DNA of 64,000 nucleotides, from assembly GCA_025677815.1 (NCBI GenBank), contig JAIXMP010000002.1, positions 682,001-746,000 of the forward strand. Reading direction: 5' to 3'. Source of the DNA: Phascolomyces articulosus. Taxonomy: Eukaryota; Mucoromycota; Mucoromycetes; Mucorales; Lichtheimiaceae. A program made the position numbers and the translations under genes. Below are positions 23,284 to 35,086 of the stretch, piece after piece. The notes below the pieces were generated by a model, which was not told the origin of the DNA, ran no database searches, and was given only the letters and a program-made list of their open reading frames with translations. Each line of letters starts with the position of its first letter. Within the stretch, counting starts at the first letter, position 1.

Positions 23284-23867
23284 ATATCCTCATTCAATCT
23301 CTACTATGAAATCAACCGCCAAAAAAAAAATCACTTTCGCATGTATCCATTTATTATGCAGAGAAAATGACGATTCCATTTATATCATGATTCAGAATTA
23401 AAATAGTATAGGACATTTTTAGTAGAGTTCCATGTATTGTTTATTCATTTTTTGTCATATCCACATTAATCACGGCAATGATATCACTGTTGCTATATAC
23501 TTTTGTATATGTACTTTTTTTTCTGTATATAATCCTAATTACCATACAATAATGATTAATGTATATATAAGAGAATTTTCAATATAAATACTACCTCTTT
23601 ATTTCATTTACATAGGTACTACGGATGTCAAATATGTAGAGTATGTTTATTTGTATTGATGGTGTGACAAAGGTGAGTTAAGGGGACCAGGCTATAGCTT
23701 TATTTCAACTTGAATTTTCAAGAAATTACAAGTGATCATGTGCTTTCATATCTCATGTTTGCGGCGTTGCTTTTTTTTTCGTGTATAATCGAAAAAGAAT
23801 CAATCAAAAAAAAGTTGCCCTCCCTCTTTCTTTTTGACTTTTTTTTTTCCTAGCATCATACACTAAA
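23284..23867. other. Intergenic, no gene seen
   Basis: AT-rich spacer between two plus-strand genes. The last 100 nt are rich in T runs and pyrimidine tracts, as often seen before start codons in this window. Confidence 0.4.
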
Positions 23868-24674
23868 ATGACTAAGATTAGTAACGATCCAGTAGCTCAA
23901 CAATTCTTAAAATCAATCCCCAGTAAAAAGGCGATACCGGAAAGGTTTGCAGAGTATCTCACTAGAGCACTCAAAGTGGATGGTGACCATGTTACTGCGA
24001 GGCTCCTTTACTATCATTTACTCAGAGCGCTTGACTTATATGAAAAGTTTGAAAATGATATTCTTCATCAAAAACGATTCAACAGTTCCCCATCGCCTTC
24101 TTCTTATTCATCCTCATCATCATCATCAACTAAAACATATCAAGAACAATTGCAACCACGTATTGAAAATGACACCATGGGAAATTCGCCCAATAAAAAT
24201 AACAACACTAACGCACCTAATAAAGTTCCACCACGATCTTGCCAGTTAATTTTTCAAATATGTACGAGTGCCATGGTACGCTACGCCTCTGATCCAGAAG
24301 AAGCCTTGCTCTATGCTCACTTTTTCTTGACAAAAGTTTATCCTCCCTTACGAGATGAGCATGGTGAGCTTTGTATTCTTACAGGCTTGATTCATGTGTA
24401 TGCTGATTCCGGGGATTCAAAATATTTGCATGATGGTCTGGATCTTGTAAAAATCGGGCTTGAAAGGGGAATGTTGTTGTCATCTTATGATGGAATTGAT
24501 GGACATGCGCTTGACTTAAGAGAAGGGCATGAAAGATCATCGAAAATTTTTGCTTGGGTGTCACATAAAATATTACGATTCCATCAATTGAAACCATCTC
24601 GGGATGGAGCAAGTTTGGTTTGCATAAATGGATCAACCCGGAAAAAGAACAATAATCATGATACCTTTGTTTGA
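23868..24674 (+). CDS. Unrecognised 268-aa protein, mostly helical
   Basis: This is a single exon. The N-terminal 65 residues (MTKISNDPVAQQFLKSIPSK, then ARLLYYHLLRALDLYEKF) look helical. A Ser/Asn-rich low-complexity linker follows (about residues 70-115), then a second predicted-helical part (CQLIFQICTSAMVRYASD, EEALLYAHFFLTKVYPPL, KYLHDGLDLVKIGLERGM). The helical pairs recall TPR-like solenoids, but I see no canonical TPR consensus. There is no signal peptide and no membrane segment. Start chosen as the first ATG after the pyrimidine-rich leader. The length and sustained codon-like composition support a real gene; the function is unknown. Confidence 0.65.
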   Translation: MTKISNDPVAQQFLKSIPSKKAIPERFAEYLTRALKVDGDHVTARLLYYHLLRALDLYEKFENDILHQKRFNSSPSPSSYSSSSSSSTKTYQEQLQPRIENDTMGNSPNKNNNTNAPNKVPPRSCQLIFQICTSAMVRYASDPEEALLYAHFFLTKVYPPLRDEHGELCILTGLIHVYADSGDSKYLHDGLDLVKIGLERGMLLSSYDGIDGHALDLREGHERSSKIFAWVSHKILRFHQLKPSRDGASLVCINGSTRKKNNNHDTFV

Positions 24675-25129
24675 TATTTAAATTGTAAATCATAAATGAA
24701 CAACAATCATTAAATCAGTCAGTGATTTAGATAAAAACGTTTATATCATATGAATCATGGGTTTTGTTATATTTTTATAACCTGATGCTGCTTATAAATA
24801 ACAGAAATAAGCGTTAAATATAGGGGTAGGCGGGGGGAGAATATGGCTGGCTGCATGCATATGTGCATAATTAAAGCAAGACTAAGAAAAATTATTTTTT
24901 TCACTCCTTTTTTTCTTAGATTTCAACATCTTACATGGACTAAATATTACGCTTGATAATAATAAAAAAATATCTTTGGATTATACAACTCTTATTGTAA
25001 GGTAGAACAAGAATTATCAGTTACATTGGATGCCATCCTCATGATGATACTATTACTATTATTATTCGTATCATTGTTCTTATACATTCAAACCAATTAT
25101 GTATTTGAAGGTAACACAGGCTTCTCACC
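24675..25129. other. Intergenic upstream of the transporter array
   Basis: No gene is seen. A short G-rich tract (GGGGTAGGCGGGGGG) lies near 24822-24838 in otherwise AT-rich DNA. The rest is the upstream region of the first transporter. Confidence 0.4.
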
Positions 25130-27185
25130 ATGAACAACAATAATAACGATAACCATGAATACTCAAAAGTGGAAAAAAAGGACACCGAAAATACCATCAA
25201 GAATTATAATGCAAATTTCACTTATACAGCAGAAGAAAAAAAACTCGTTCAAAAAATCAATTTCACTACAGTCCCATTCATATGTATAATTGCTTTTCTT
25301 CAGGTATATTTTTATTATGACATGACTCCAAGGAAATAATGATACTAAAAAGCAAGGTTTACAAAGTTTTTAGACAAATACACTTTAAATTTTTCAGCAG
25401 TGATGGGTCTCTTCCAAGATACTGGAATCACTGGTGATCAATTTGCCTGGCTGGGTTCTATATATTATATGGGATACCTTGTATTCCAGGTATACATATT
25501 TATCATAAAATACCGTAATAAGAAGGAGACCTCAATTGTTTTACACCATGAATGCTATTACGCATTATTATAATATGTAAATCAAAATGAAGCATTAACA
25601 CACATATTTTTATAGTTTCCAAACCAATACTTGCTACAAAAATGTCCTCTTTCCAAATATTTAGGAACCGCAATAATTTTGTGGGGAATCACGGTTGGAT
25701 GCACAGCATTGGCAACTAATTTTGTTCAGTTAGCAGCTCTACGGTTTCTGCTTGGGTTTTTCGAGTCCGTAACTTACCCAGGTAATTTCATATGGTATAT
25801 TTTGTTATCACTGCTAATAATAATTATAACTAGTAATACTGATGATAATAATTAATATAATTTGTGGAATACTAATGTATAACAACGCATTCTAGCACTT
25901 TTTTTGCTTATTGGCGTAATATATCGACGTACGGAACAAGTAATGTTTTTTGGCATGATTTCCATAAGTAATGCATTAGGTGGTGCTTTTGCAGGATTAA
26001 TTGGTGTAGGATTTTTGAAATTAGATGGTGTACACGGCTTAAGTCCTTGGAAATGGTATATCACCACATAGTGTTTTAATTCTCCTTTTTTAGAGTCTTT
26101 TTTTTTTTTTTTTTTTTTTTTTGGTCTTCTTATTTTATTACACTACTATTTATGCATTATATATCGTAACTATATAACAGGTGCATGGTGGTTTTCGGTT
26201 GCGTTACGGTTGGTGTTGGTATTTTTTCATTTCTGTTTCTACCTGACCGTGCGAATTCAAGATGGTATCGTCTCACTGTTGAAGAACAAAAAATTGTACA
26301 AGAACGAATCCGTGACAATTCTGTAATTCAGCACAAAGTGATTAAGAAAGAACAAATCATTGAATCAGTGAAGGAGATACGATTTTATTGTTATTTTTTG
26401 TTGAGCTTTTTAATCAACTTGACGAATGCTTGCTTAGTTACATTTAGTACACTCATCATCAATAGCATGGGATTTTCAGTAAGAATAAAGTTTCTCATCA
26501 TAAATAATGCCATAATCTATATTACCCAGCTGGTTATAGCCATTAAACTATCAAAATAATGTGTGATTTGCATATGTTGATTTATATATATACAGAACTG
26601 ATCATTATTTTTAAATATGAATAGAATATGGCATCCGTACTACTTGGTGTTCCCACTAATATTATTCCATTGATTATTATTATCATCTGCATCTACTTCA
26701 GTCGTTATCGATCAAAACAAAACAGTTATATTGGCGCTATACTCAGTTTCATTATTTTTATTGCTTTACTTTTACTTACAGTGCTTCCATTGGGTCCCTC
26801 TATGCTTTCAGGCATATTTTTGGTGGGCGTAGCTCCGGTATATCTGATTTTTTTGACAATGATTTCAAACAACATACGTGGATATACCAAACGTGTGTTT
26901 TATAACGGTGGTATACTTGTTGCCTATTGTATGGGTAACTTTATTGGACCGTTATTAATGCGTCAAAATGAGGCCCCAAGATATTATAGTGGAATGATCA
27001 CCTATATGGTGGCCATATTCATTTCTATTCTTCTGTTTTTGTACCTTCGGTATACCTATATTCGTGATAATAGGTATCATCAACAACTCAAGACAGAAAA
27101 AGGATTACCATCTTCTATTATAGATAATGATCAAATGGAAGATATAACTGATAAGGAAGACTTGTCGTTTGTGTATCGTCTTTAA
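25130..27185 (+). CDS. MFS transporter, Dal5-like anion:cation symporter family (array copy 1)
   Basis: Six exons, 25130-25303, 25367-25489, 25616-25781, 25896-26055, 26181-26478 and 26625-27185, giving 493 aa. The family pattern is clear: KLVQKINFTTVPFICIIAFL (first helix), NFSAVMGLFQDTGITGDQFA, FPNQYLLQKCPLSKYLGTAI, ALRFLLGFFESVTYP, IYRRTEQVMFFG, SNNIRGYTKRVFYNGG and a final DKEDLSFVYR tail. Dal5-type permeases of the plasma membrane import small organic anions such as allantoate, vitamins or dipeptides; the substrate is not predictable here. Unlike copies 2-5 it lacks the last intron (NE joins directly to APRYY). A 25-nt T run lies in its fourth intron. Confidence 0.88.
26098..26122. repeat. 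Poly-T run of about 25 nt in an intron
   Basis: Homopolymer T run inside the fourth intron of array copy 1. It may serve as an extended polypyrimidine tract but is also prone to sequencing and length errors. Confidence 0.85.
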
Positions 27186-27923
27186 TAAATAATCTTATTC
27201 TTACCTATAAAACTATGTAAAAATTAATAAAAAAAAAGTCACTTATACCATTTGTACCATTCTCTGCTTTTTTTTTTGTTGAGTGTGGATTATTCCATTA
27301 TTTTTAAAAAAATATCCTCTTTTATAATTATACGTTTGGGTATTATGGTAACCAATTTCTTGTGAGCATAGCATAATAATATGTAAATTAACCACCAATT
27401 CTTAAATAGGAATTTTCGGCAAGAATCTGGGTCCAGTGAGTTGTAATAAATATCATTTTTTATGATACTTACTTTATAGATATCTTAAAAAACGTGTCAA
27501 TTTATTTTATAATAGTCTTCTACTATGGATAACATTTTATTTTCTGTCTTTGTCTTGTACTATCTATTTTCCTTACGTACAGTCATCTGAGGTTACATCA
27601 GTGCTGTGTACCAAAAGTGCATACAAACATGAATTTTTTGACAACAGTAATCAGGATATTACATAATTTTAAATGAGTCTAATATGAGTAGCAATTGACA
27701 GAAAACGAAGTTTATATATAGTCAAAATGAAAAAAGCCTTTTGAGGAAAATCAATACTACCATGGTGGCACCGTGAATATGTATCATAACTTTTCTTTAG
27801 GTATTCATTATAGACACCTTTCATGTAAAAATAATAGTACAGCTACTATTCTCGACTCCATTGCCACTTTCTTAGATTTGTTCATTGTAAAACATTCTCT
27901 GAAATAATACCTAGTTCTTAGTA
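27186..27923. other. Spacer with possible further transporter decay
   Basis: No gene can be supported. The spacer separates copy 1 from the decayed copy. Weak resemblance to transporter exon 5 around 27850-27920 is too eroded to call with confidence, so 5' remnants of the pseudogene may be hidden here. Confidence 0.35.
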
Positions 27924-28663
27924 ATGATTAAAAATATGGGTTCTCAGTAAGTTACTCGGTATATAAAAAAAAATAGGTAGCATCTTTGATGAAGATAATA
28001 ATAATAATTATTATGGATGTATTACGAGATAATATGGAATTCGTTTTGTTAAATATTCCAGTTGGTTTTTTTGCAATTCTATTCAATGTCACAACAATTT
28101 ATCCAAGTCATCGCTATAATGAAAATAATTATGTCTCGTTTAATGGTATTTTTCTTCTCACAGTGCTTCCCATCGGTGGTGCCATGTTAGCAGGCATCTT
28201 TTTGACAACGACAAATCCGGTCACTGTAACAGTTGCCTCTATATCTAAAAATGTCTCCGGTTATACAAAAAAAAAGTTCTATATTGGTACATTTTTTGTT
28301 GCCTATTGCCATGGAAATTTGTTGGGCCACTTTTAATGAGGTAAAAAAAAAAAAAAAAAACGACGGATTACGTTATTATACACATGAATCACACACTAAA
28401 TCATTTTTCTTTGTCCTCTATGTAACAACAATTACTATTCCTTAGAAATGAATAGAGCGCCTATATATACAAGTGGCATGGTGGGATATTTGGTGGGTAT
28501 GTATATATCAGCTATTTTCTTCATGTATGCAAGATGGGGTCTTGTTCGAGATGATCTATATCAAAAGCAACAACAGAGTGTAAAATTAGATCAAGCAAAT
28601 GGATTAAGAGAGAAGGAGAATATCAACACCACTTTGAATCACATTGTCCCTCTTCAACAATGA
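27924..28663 (+). pseudogene. Decayed Dal5-like MFS transporter (3' half only)
   Basis: Only the equivalent of the end of exon 5 through exon 7 is recognisable. The exon 5 end (27924-27946) has lost one base compared with the siblings' KNMGFS codons. The exon 6 equivalent (about 28031-28336) reads MEFVLLNIPVGFFAILFNVT and NVSGYTKKKFYIGTFFVAYC, but has a deletion of about seven residues after NENNYV. A one-base loss near 28327 turns the siblings' GP-LM motif into GHF and a stop. The exon 7 equivalent (from 28448) reads APIYTSGMVGYLVGMYISAI but lacks the FLYRP-type tail. The first half of the transporter is missing, so no functional transporter can be made. Confidence 0.87.
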
Positions 28664-29250
28664 TGGAGGCTACAGACAAACAAGATATAACTTTTTTTAT
28701 ATCACCCTTGAATTCATTTATACTGTATATACTATCAAATAATAATAATTTAGATATTTAATTTTTTATATAATGTGGTGGTTTTACCTATAAAAAGTGC
28801 TGTAATGTGGGTTCCACGATTATTCCTGCATATTGTTCAATTATCAAATAAAGGATGATTATGTCACCAGATTATACGCATTATGCAAGTGCTAGAATAA
28901 AATAGAATACGAAGTTCAATAGAATACCATTAGAAACAGTCACATGCATTAAGCACACTTGGGTACTGAGGGTTACTTTTTGAAGCTATTTTTTCTTCTC
29001 TTATGACATATTCTAGTTTTCAAGTAAGACCTTTGGAATTATCCTTATTATAAGGTATGGGCGTTGTATAGATGTATAATAAGGAACCTACCAACCATAT
29101 ATATTATGAAACAGTGATTGATTTATTGGTAATATTATACAAGTAGTATAGTACTACTCTGTTTGTAACAACAAAAATAATTTACACAAGCAAAAGGAGG
29201 GCTCCAAAAGATACCAATAATTATAACCAAAATAGCACTTTTATACGAAT
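28664..29250. other. Intergenic spacer in the transporter array
   Basis: AT-rich sequence with no gene visible. It carries the upstream region of array copy 2. Confidence 0.4.
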
Positions 29251-31444
29251 ATGACTTTGGAAAAAACAAGTACCGATGATAATATAAATCATCGCGATAC
29301 CAATGGTAGTTGTAATAGTGGCCATGTTGTGGCGGATGTTGACGAAGTGAAAACACCAAAATTTATTTACACTCAAGAAGAAGAAAAGCTTGTCCGAAAG
29401 ATAAATTTTAAAACAGTTCCATTTATATGTTTGATTACTTTTTTGCAGGTAAGAAAAAAAACCTGATTCTTTCATCCCATCCTCTTCCTCTTCTTTTCCC
29501 AATGCTGCAAGGAATGCATATTTATGCATAATAAAACAATCATTTTAAACCCCTTAATTCCAAAAAATCCCGATAGTACTTGGATAAAGCGACACTAAAT
29601 TATTCGGCAGTGATGGGTATATACCAAGACACAAAAATTACGGGAAATCAGTTTGGTTGGTTGGGATCTATTTTTTATCTTGGTTATTTACTATTTCAGG
29701 TATAATTATACATTTATAAAATTTGTGTGTTGATGAGAAAGCGACTTTCAAGTAAATTATCCCTTTATTTTCTCTCCCGGTCCCCCTTTTTTTCTTTGTG
29801 TATCTCAAAACATGATCTTAATGGGATACAATTTGTATTATATAACGCCACAACATTGATTCAATATACAAACAACAAGGTTCCGAACCAGTACTTTTTG
29901 CAGCGATTTCCGATCTCCAAATATCTTGGTGTATGTCTTGTTATTTGGGGTGTTGTGCTTGGATGCACTCCATTAGCAAAGGATTTCTCTCAATTAGCTG
30001 CATTACGATTCCTTCAAGGATTCTTTGAAGCAGCAGCGTATCCATGTTCGTATACTTTTATCATCTATAACCCAAGATATACTGATACTGATTAGTGGAA
30101 TTGTAATAAATTATAGTAATGAATATATTCTTTAGCTTTACAACTACTTATAAGCACAGTTTATAGACGCAGTGAACAAATACTTTGGTTTGGAGCACTT
30201 ATGGGATGCACAGACCTTGCTAGTACTGTAGGTGGTTTAATTGGTTTTGGATTCTGGAGTATGCACGGTGCCTATGGGCTAAGCGGATGGAAATGGTATT
30301 ATCATTATTCTCTGTATCTTTTTTTTTGTCTGTATACCCGTTATATCATATATTGGATGATTTTCATAAACTTAAAAATTATATAGGTGTATGCTTATAT
30401 TAGGTTGTATCACTGTTATCGTAGGAGTCATCACCTTCTTCTTTATGCCAGATAAAGCAAATTCAAAGTGGTATCGGTTAACATTCAATGAGATTGCCAT
30501 TGTTGAGAGTCGTATGCGTGATAATACAATCATACAAAAAAAGCGAGAGATTAATCGTCAGCAAATATTTGAAGCGTTACAAGAACCTCGATTCTATAGT
30601 TATATGTTCATTTGCTTTCTAGTCCATTTGGTGAATGGCTGTGTAAGCATATTTACTACAACAATCATTAAAAACATGGGGTTCTCGGTAGGTTGATGAC
30701 AATAATTATCCAATTAAATATAATAAAATAAAGGTATCAACCACATCTAATTATTACTTAATAATATTAAATGTCTATATTGAATCAAGTAGGACATGGA
30801 ATCCATTTTACTGAATATCCCTGTTGGTTTTTCTGCCATCCTTCTTAATATCATGTCCATTTATCTCTGTTATCGATTTAACGAAAACAATTACATTGGT
30901 GCCATCATGAGTATCATTACTTTTATTGGTATTCTTTTTCTCACTGTACTTCCCATTGGCGGATCCATGCTCACTGGTATTTTATTGATTACTCCAAGTC
31001 CGGTATCTGCTATCACTCTTACAGTAATTTCAAATAACGTGAGTGGTTATACGAAAAAAGTGTTTTATAATGGTGCGTATCTTGTTGTCTATTGTCTAGG
31101 AAACTTCACTGGACCCCTTATGATTCGAGAAAATGAAGGTAAAGAAATTTTCAAGTAAAGGGTAACCTTTTGATCAAAGACATATAATAGCTAACAATGT
31201 TTTTTTATGATGAAATGGTAACGATGCAGCACCTCGGTATCTAAGCGGTATGGTTGGTTATATGACGGGAATGATAATCACAATCATTTTATTTTTATAT
31301 ACACGATGGACCATTGTTCGCGACAATCGTTATCGCCAACGTTTAAAATTAGAAAACAAACTCCCGCCACCTCCTTTGTCAACAAGAGAAAATGAACTGG
31401 ACTACTCTGATGGACAAAATTTGCGCTTTTTATATCGTCCATAA
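29251..31444 (+). CDS. MFS transporter, Dal5-like (array copy 2)
   Basis: Seven exons, 29251-29448, 29577-29699, 29880-30045, 30136-30295, 30387-30687, 30793-31138 and 31230-31444, giving 502 aa. Hydrophilic N-terminal tail of about 40 residues, then EKLVRKINFKTVPFICLITF. Further markers are YSAVMGIYQDTKITGNQFGW, VPNQYFLQRFPISKYLGVCL, ALRFLQGFFEAAAYP, LISTVYRRSEQILWFG, SNNVSGYTKKVFYNGAYLVV and RENE joined to APRYLSG. The tail DGQNLRFLYRP is the array's shared ending. About 12 membrane helices are expected. The third intron uses a GTTCGT donor, inferred because it gives the same phase-1 junction as its siblings. The substrate is unknown, probably a small organic anion or related nutrient. Confidence 0.9.
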
Positions 31445-32267
31445 CACTATTATTTCTCATAAAACCAGTAACCATCTTGTCCATCAACAAAAATTATGCA
31501 TTCCATCTATTTCCATCACCGTTTATAAAAAAAAAAATAAAGGGAATCAGGGGTTAAATAGGATCTTTTCCGAACGCCAATATATATATATATATATCAG
31601 CGTCATCTAATGCAAATACACAACTCTATAACATCCTGGATGCATAATAACCAAGATTCAATAGGAGAAAATACGTAATACTTAGTTTTTAATTTGATAG
31701 ACTTATTATTTAAGGTCTATCATGTATATGTTAAATAGTAGTATATATATAACGAATAATCTAATAATAATATGCATATTCGGACATGATCCTATTTAAA
31801 CCAAATCCATATATGCTAAGCATGCGTCATGGTCATCCATCCACTTTTTATTCTTTTTATTTTATTTTATTTTTCCAATTGGGAATAACTTTTTCTTTCC
31901 ATTTTTTATTTTTATTTTTATTTTTTTTTATTTTTTGTAATATTTATAAAACTCTTATTGTTCTCGTAAGCAACAATAGAAATAAGACCCTATATTAAAA
32001 ATACCGGAGCATTTCCATTAGATTCACAAAAAAAGCTTGGCCCCAGCTTTCATAAAATCATATTACCATAAGGTATGTATTCATATTCAGTAACAAAACG
32101 TATATATACATATTATAAGGATCGTTCTAAATTTTTTTCTTTCTGTCTATTCCTTAGCTTAGTATAAAAGAAAAAAGTGTGGTATTGTTTCTAAAAAAAA
32201 AAAAAAGAAATTACAGCAAAGACACTCTTTTTCTATATACAACTTCTTTCTGTTTGAATTAACAAAT
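31445..32267. other. Intergenic spacer in the transporter array
   Basis: No gene is seen. It includes an (AT)n run at 31580-31597 and long T/A-rich tracts around 31850-31940. Confidence 0.4.
31580..31597. repeat. (AT)n microsatellite
   Basis: Simple TA repeat of about 18 nt in the spacer between array copies 2 and 3. Confidence 0.85.
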
Positions 32268-34483
32268 ATGAAGGTGGAAACCACTATGGATGATCAACTC
32301 GAAGAAGGACATTATAAAAAAAGTCCATTGGATCACAAAGATGAGAAGAAGAGGGACAGTGGGAGCTCGGATGATAGTAACGCATCCGACAACAGCAACA
32401 AGAAATTTATTTACACACCAGAAGAGAAAAAATTACTTCGAAAAATAAATTTTGCCACTATCCCATTTATATTTTCCATCGTTTTTCTTCAGGTAAAAAG
32501 ATCATCATAAAGTGACTAGAAGGAAACCCTCGCATTCTTATTTTGTTTTATAAAGTTAGCCATGTGAATGATATACTATTTATTATTCAAAACACTAATG
32601 CAACATATGTTGGTATGTCTCCTTTTTTTTCTAGTATTTAGACAAAGTAGCCTTGAATTTTTCAGCTGTAATGGGTCTTTTTGAAGATACAGGCATCAAT
32701 GGGGCAGAATTCAGTTGGCTAGGATCCATTTTTTATTTAGGTTATTTAATATTTCAGGTAAAGAAGAGCATGAGTAAGGAAGAGAAGAAAGAATAAATGA
32801 CGATGATTGACATATATGATCCATTAATAGATCCCGAATCAATATTTCTTACAGTGGTTTCCAATGTCAAAATATCTCGGCACGTGTCTTGTCCTTTGGG
32901 GTGCTGTCCTTGGATGCACTCCATTAGCTAAAAATTTCACTCAATTACTGGTATTAAGGTTTTTACAAGGATTTTTTGAAGCATCTGCTTATCCATGTAC
33001 GTAAATGTTTCATCTCAAAAGAGGTTTTAATGAGTAAAGGAAAGGTCATAGTGATAGCCGCTTTTTTTAAGTTTAAAGGAAAAAAAAAAGAAAAAGAAAT
33101 AGACTTAACAGAATTTCGTTCATGACCAATATCGCATCTATTTTTTTTTAAAAAAAAACATTAGGCATACAGTTACTTATCAGCACTATCTACAGACGCA
33201 CTGAGCAAGTGACCTTATTTGGAATTCTAATGTGTTCGAATAATCTTGGTATCGCTATTGGAGGCCTTGTTGGTTTTGGCTTTTGGAATTTAAATGGACT
33301 TTATGGATTAAGTTCATGGAAATGGTAGGTGTATTCTTTGTGTATTGTATCCTGGGCTTGATCCAGTAACAAAAACGATAGTGATAATAAAGTAACTTTG
33401 TTTCAGGTGTATGATTATTTTAGGTTGTACTACAGCAGGCATTGGAATCATCACCTTTTTCTTTTTGCCCGATAAAGCAAAATCAAAATGGTATCAATTG
33501 ACGCCAAACGAAATTGCTATTGTGGAAGACCGAATGAAAGATAACAAAGTGGTTCAAAACAAGGTCATCAAGTTGAAACATATCTGGGAAGCTTTAAAAG
33601 AAATTCGATTTTATTGCTATATCATTATATGCTTCTTATTGCATTTGGTCAATGGATGTACAAGTATATTCAGTACAACCATCATTAAAAATATGGGATT
33701 CACGGTAAGTCAGTAGTGTCACCTAACAAATCAACGGCGGATAAAATGCTATGGGACAAAATTAACGTTGTTATTTTTTTTATCTATATTATAAAGAACA
33801 TACAATCCATTTTATTAAACATTCCATCCGGTTTTTCGGCAATGTGCCTTGTCCTGCTGGCTGTTTATCTTAGCCATCGTTTCAATGAGAACAACTATGT
33901 CGGTGCTTTTATGTGTATTATTACATTTATTGCTATGCTCCTACTGACAGTGTTGCCTATCGGAGGTGGTATGCTGGCTGGTATATTGCTAGCCACCACA
34001 AATCCTGGATCAGCTATCGTTCTTTCCGTCATTGGAAATAATGTCAGTGGATATACAAAGAAAGTGTTTTATAACGGGGTCTATCTTGTTGCCTATTGTT
34101 TAGGAAACTTTACTGGACCTCTTATGATGATTCCAGATCAAGGTAATTTTAAAAGAATCAGAGTCTTTCTTTTTGTATTTTTTTTAAATGCTGACGGTTG
34201 TAGTAAATTTATTTGTTGCTTATAATAATGGATACTAACCCTTTCCTTGTTTTTTTATATAAAAGCACCTCGATATATTGGAGGTATGGTAGGTTTCATG
34301 GTTGCATCTGCATTTTCAGGTGTCTTATTTTTATTTGCACGATGGACATTTGTTCGTGACAATCGATATCGACAACAACTTCATGAACAAAACAAGTTAC
34401 CACCACCACCCTCCACCATCAATGGAGAATCAGTTGTGGATCTTACTGATAGAGAGGATTTAACTTTTATGTATCGTCCATAA
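32268..34483 (+). CDS. MFS transporter, Dal5-like (array copy 3)
   Basis: Seven exons, 32268-32492, 32635-32757, 32831-32996, 33165-33324, 33407-33704, 33797-34142 and 34266-34483, giving 511 aa. The N-terminal tail is Lys/Asp/Ser-rich, followed by KLLRKINFATIPFIFSIVFL. Other family markers are IPNQYFLQWFPMSKYLGTCL, VLRFLQGFFEASAYP, LISTIYRRTEQVTLFG, NNVSGYTKKVFYNGVYLVAY and the tail DREDLTFMYRP. All intron positions and phases match copies 2, 4 and 5. It should be a 12-helix plasma-membrane symporter for a small organic solute; specificity cannot be read from the sequence. Exon lengths 2 to 6 are identical to those of copies 4 and 5. Confidence 0.9.
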
Positions 34484-35086
34484 TAGAGAAGACACATCTT
34501 TCTATTATTTTTTATGTATACTATTTATCTCCTTTTTCACCCATTTTGTATCGAGTATATATTACTACTATGATATATATATATATATATATATCTTCAT
34601 GTTACAACAAATATTTTATTACGCTATACTCCACCCCACCCACCCCCAAAAAAAACAATAATATATTATAGACTCTTCACAATCAAATATATATTTCATG
34701 GTTCCCTGTCTCACTTGTTTTATGTTAAAAGCACCAAATAAAAGCTGAGATAAAAAGAAATGCTAGGTTATGATAACAATGGCTGGAATCCTTGTAACAG
34801 AATCAAAAAGTACCTTTTTTTTTTTTTTGAAACGCCCATCACTTGTTATCAACTTGAAGTCCGGTGTACAAATATTTGATGTTCCAAAAAAGTAATATAC
34901 ACATTAATCAAAAACAATGCCTTGTATAAATAAAATAATATGTAGCATCCATCGAATCTATAGTGCATTTTTCCCTCTTTTCTTCTTTTATTTTATATTT
35001 ATAATATATTGTATATACAAAACCGTAATCTTTAGAAGATTCTACTAGTTATTACTAATGATATCATAAAAAATTCAACTACAACT
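34484..35086. other. Intergenic spacer in the transporter array
   Basis: No gene is seen. An (AT)n run lies at 34573-34594, and a C-rich patch (CCACCCCACCCACCCCC) lies near 34632-34648 in otherwise AT-rich DNA. Confidence 0.4.
34573..34594. repeat. (AT)n microsatellite
   Basis: Simple AT repeat of about 22 nt downstream of array copy 3. Confidence 0.85.
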
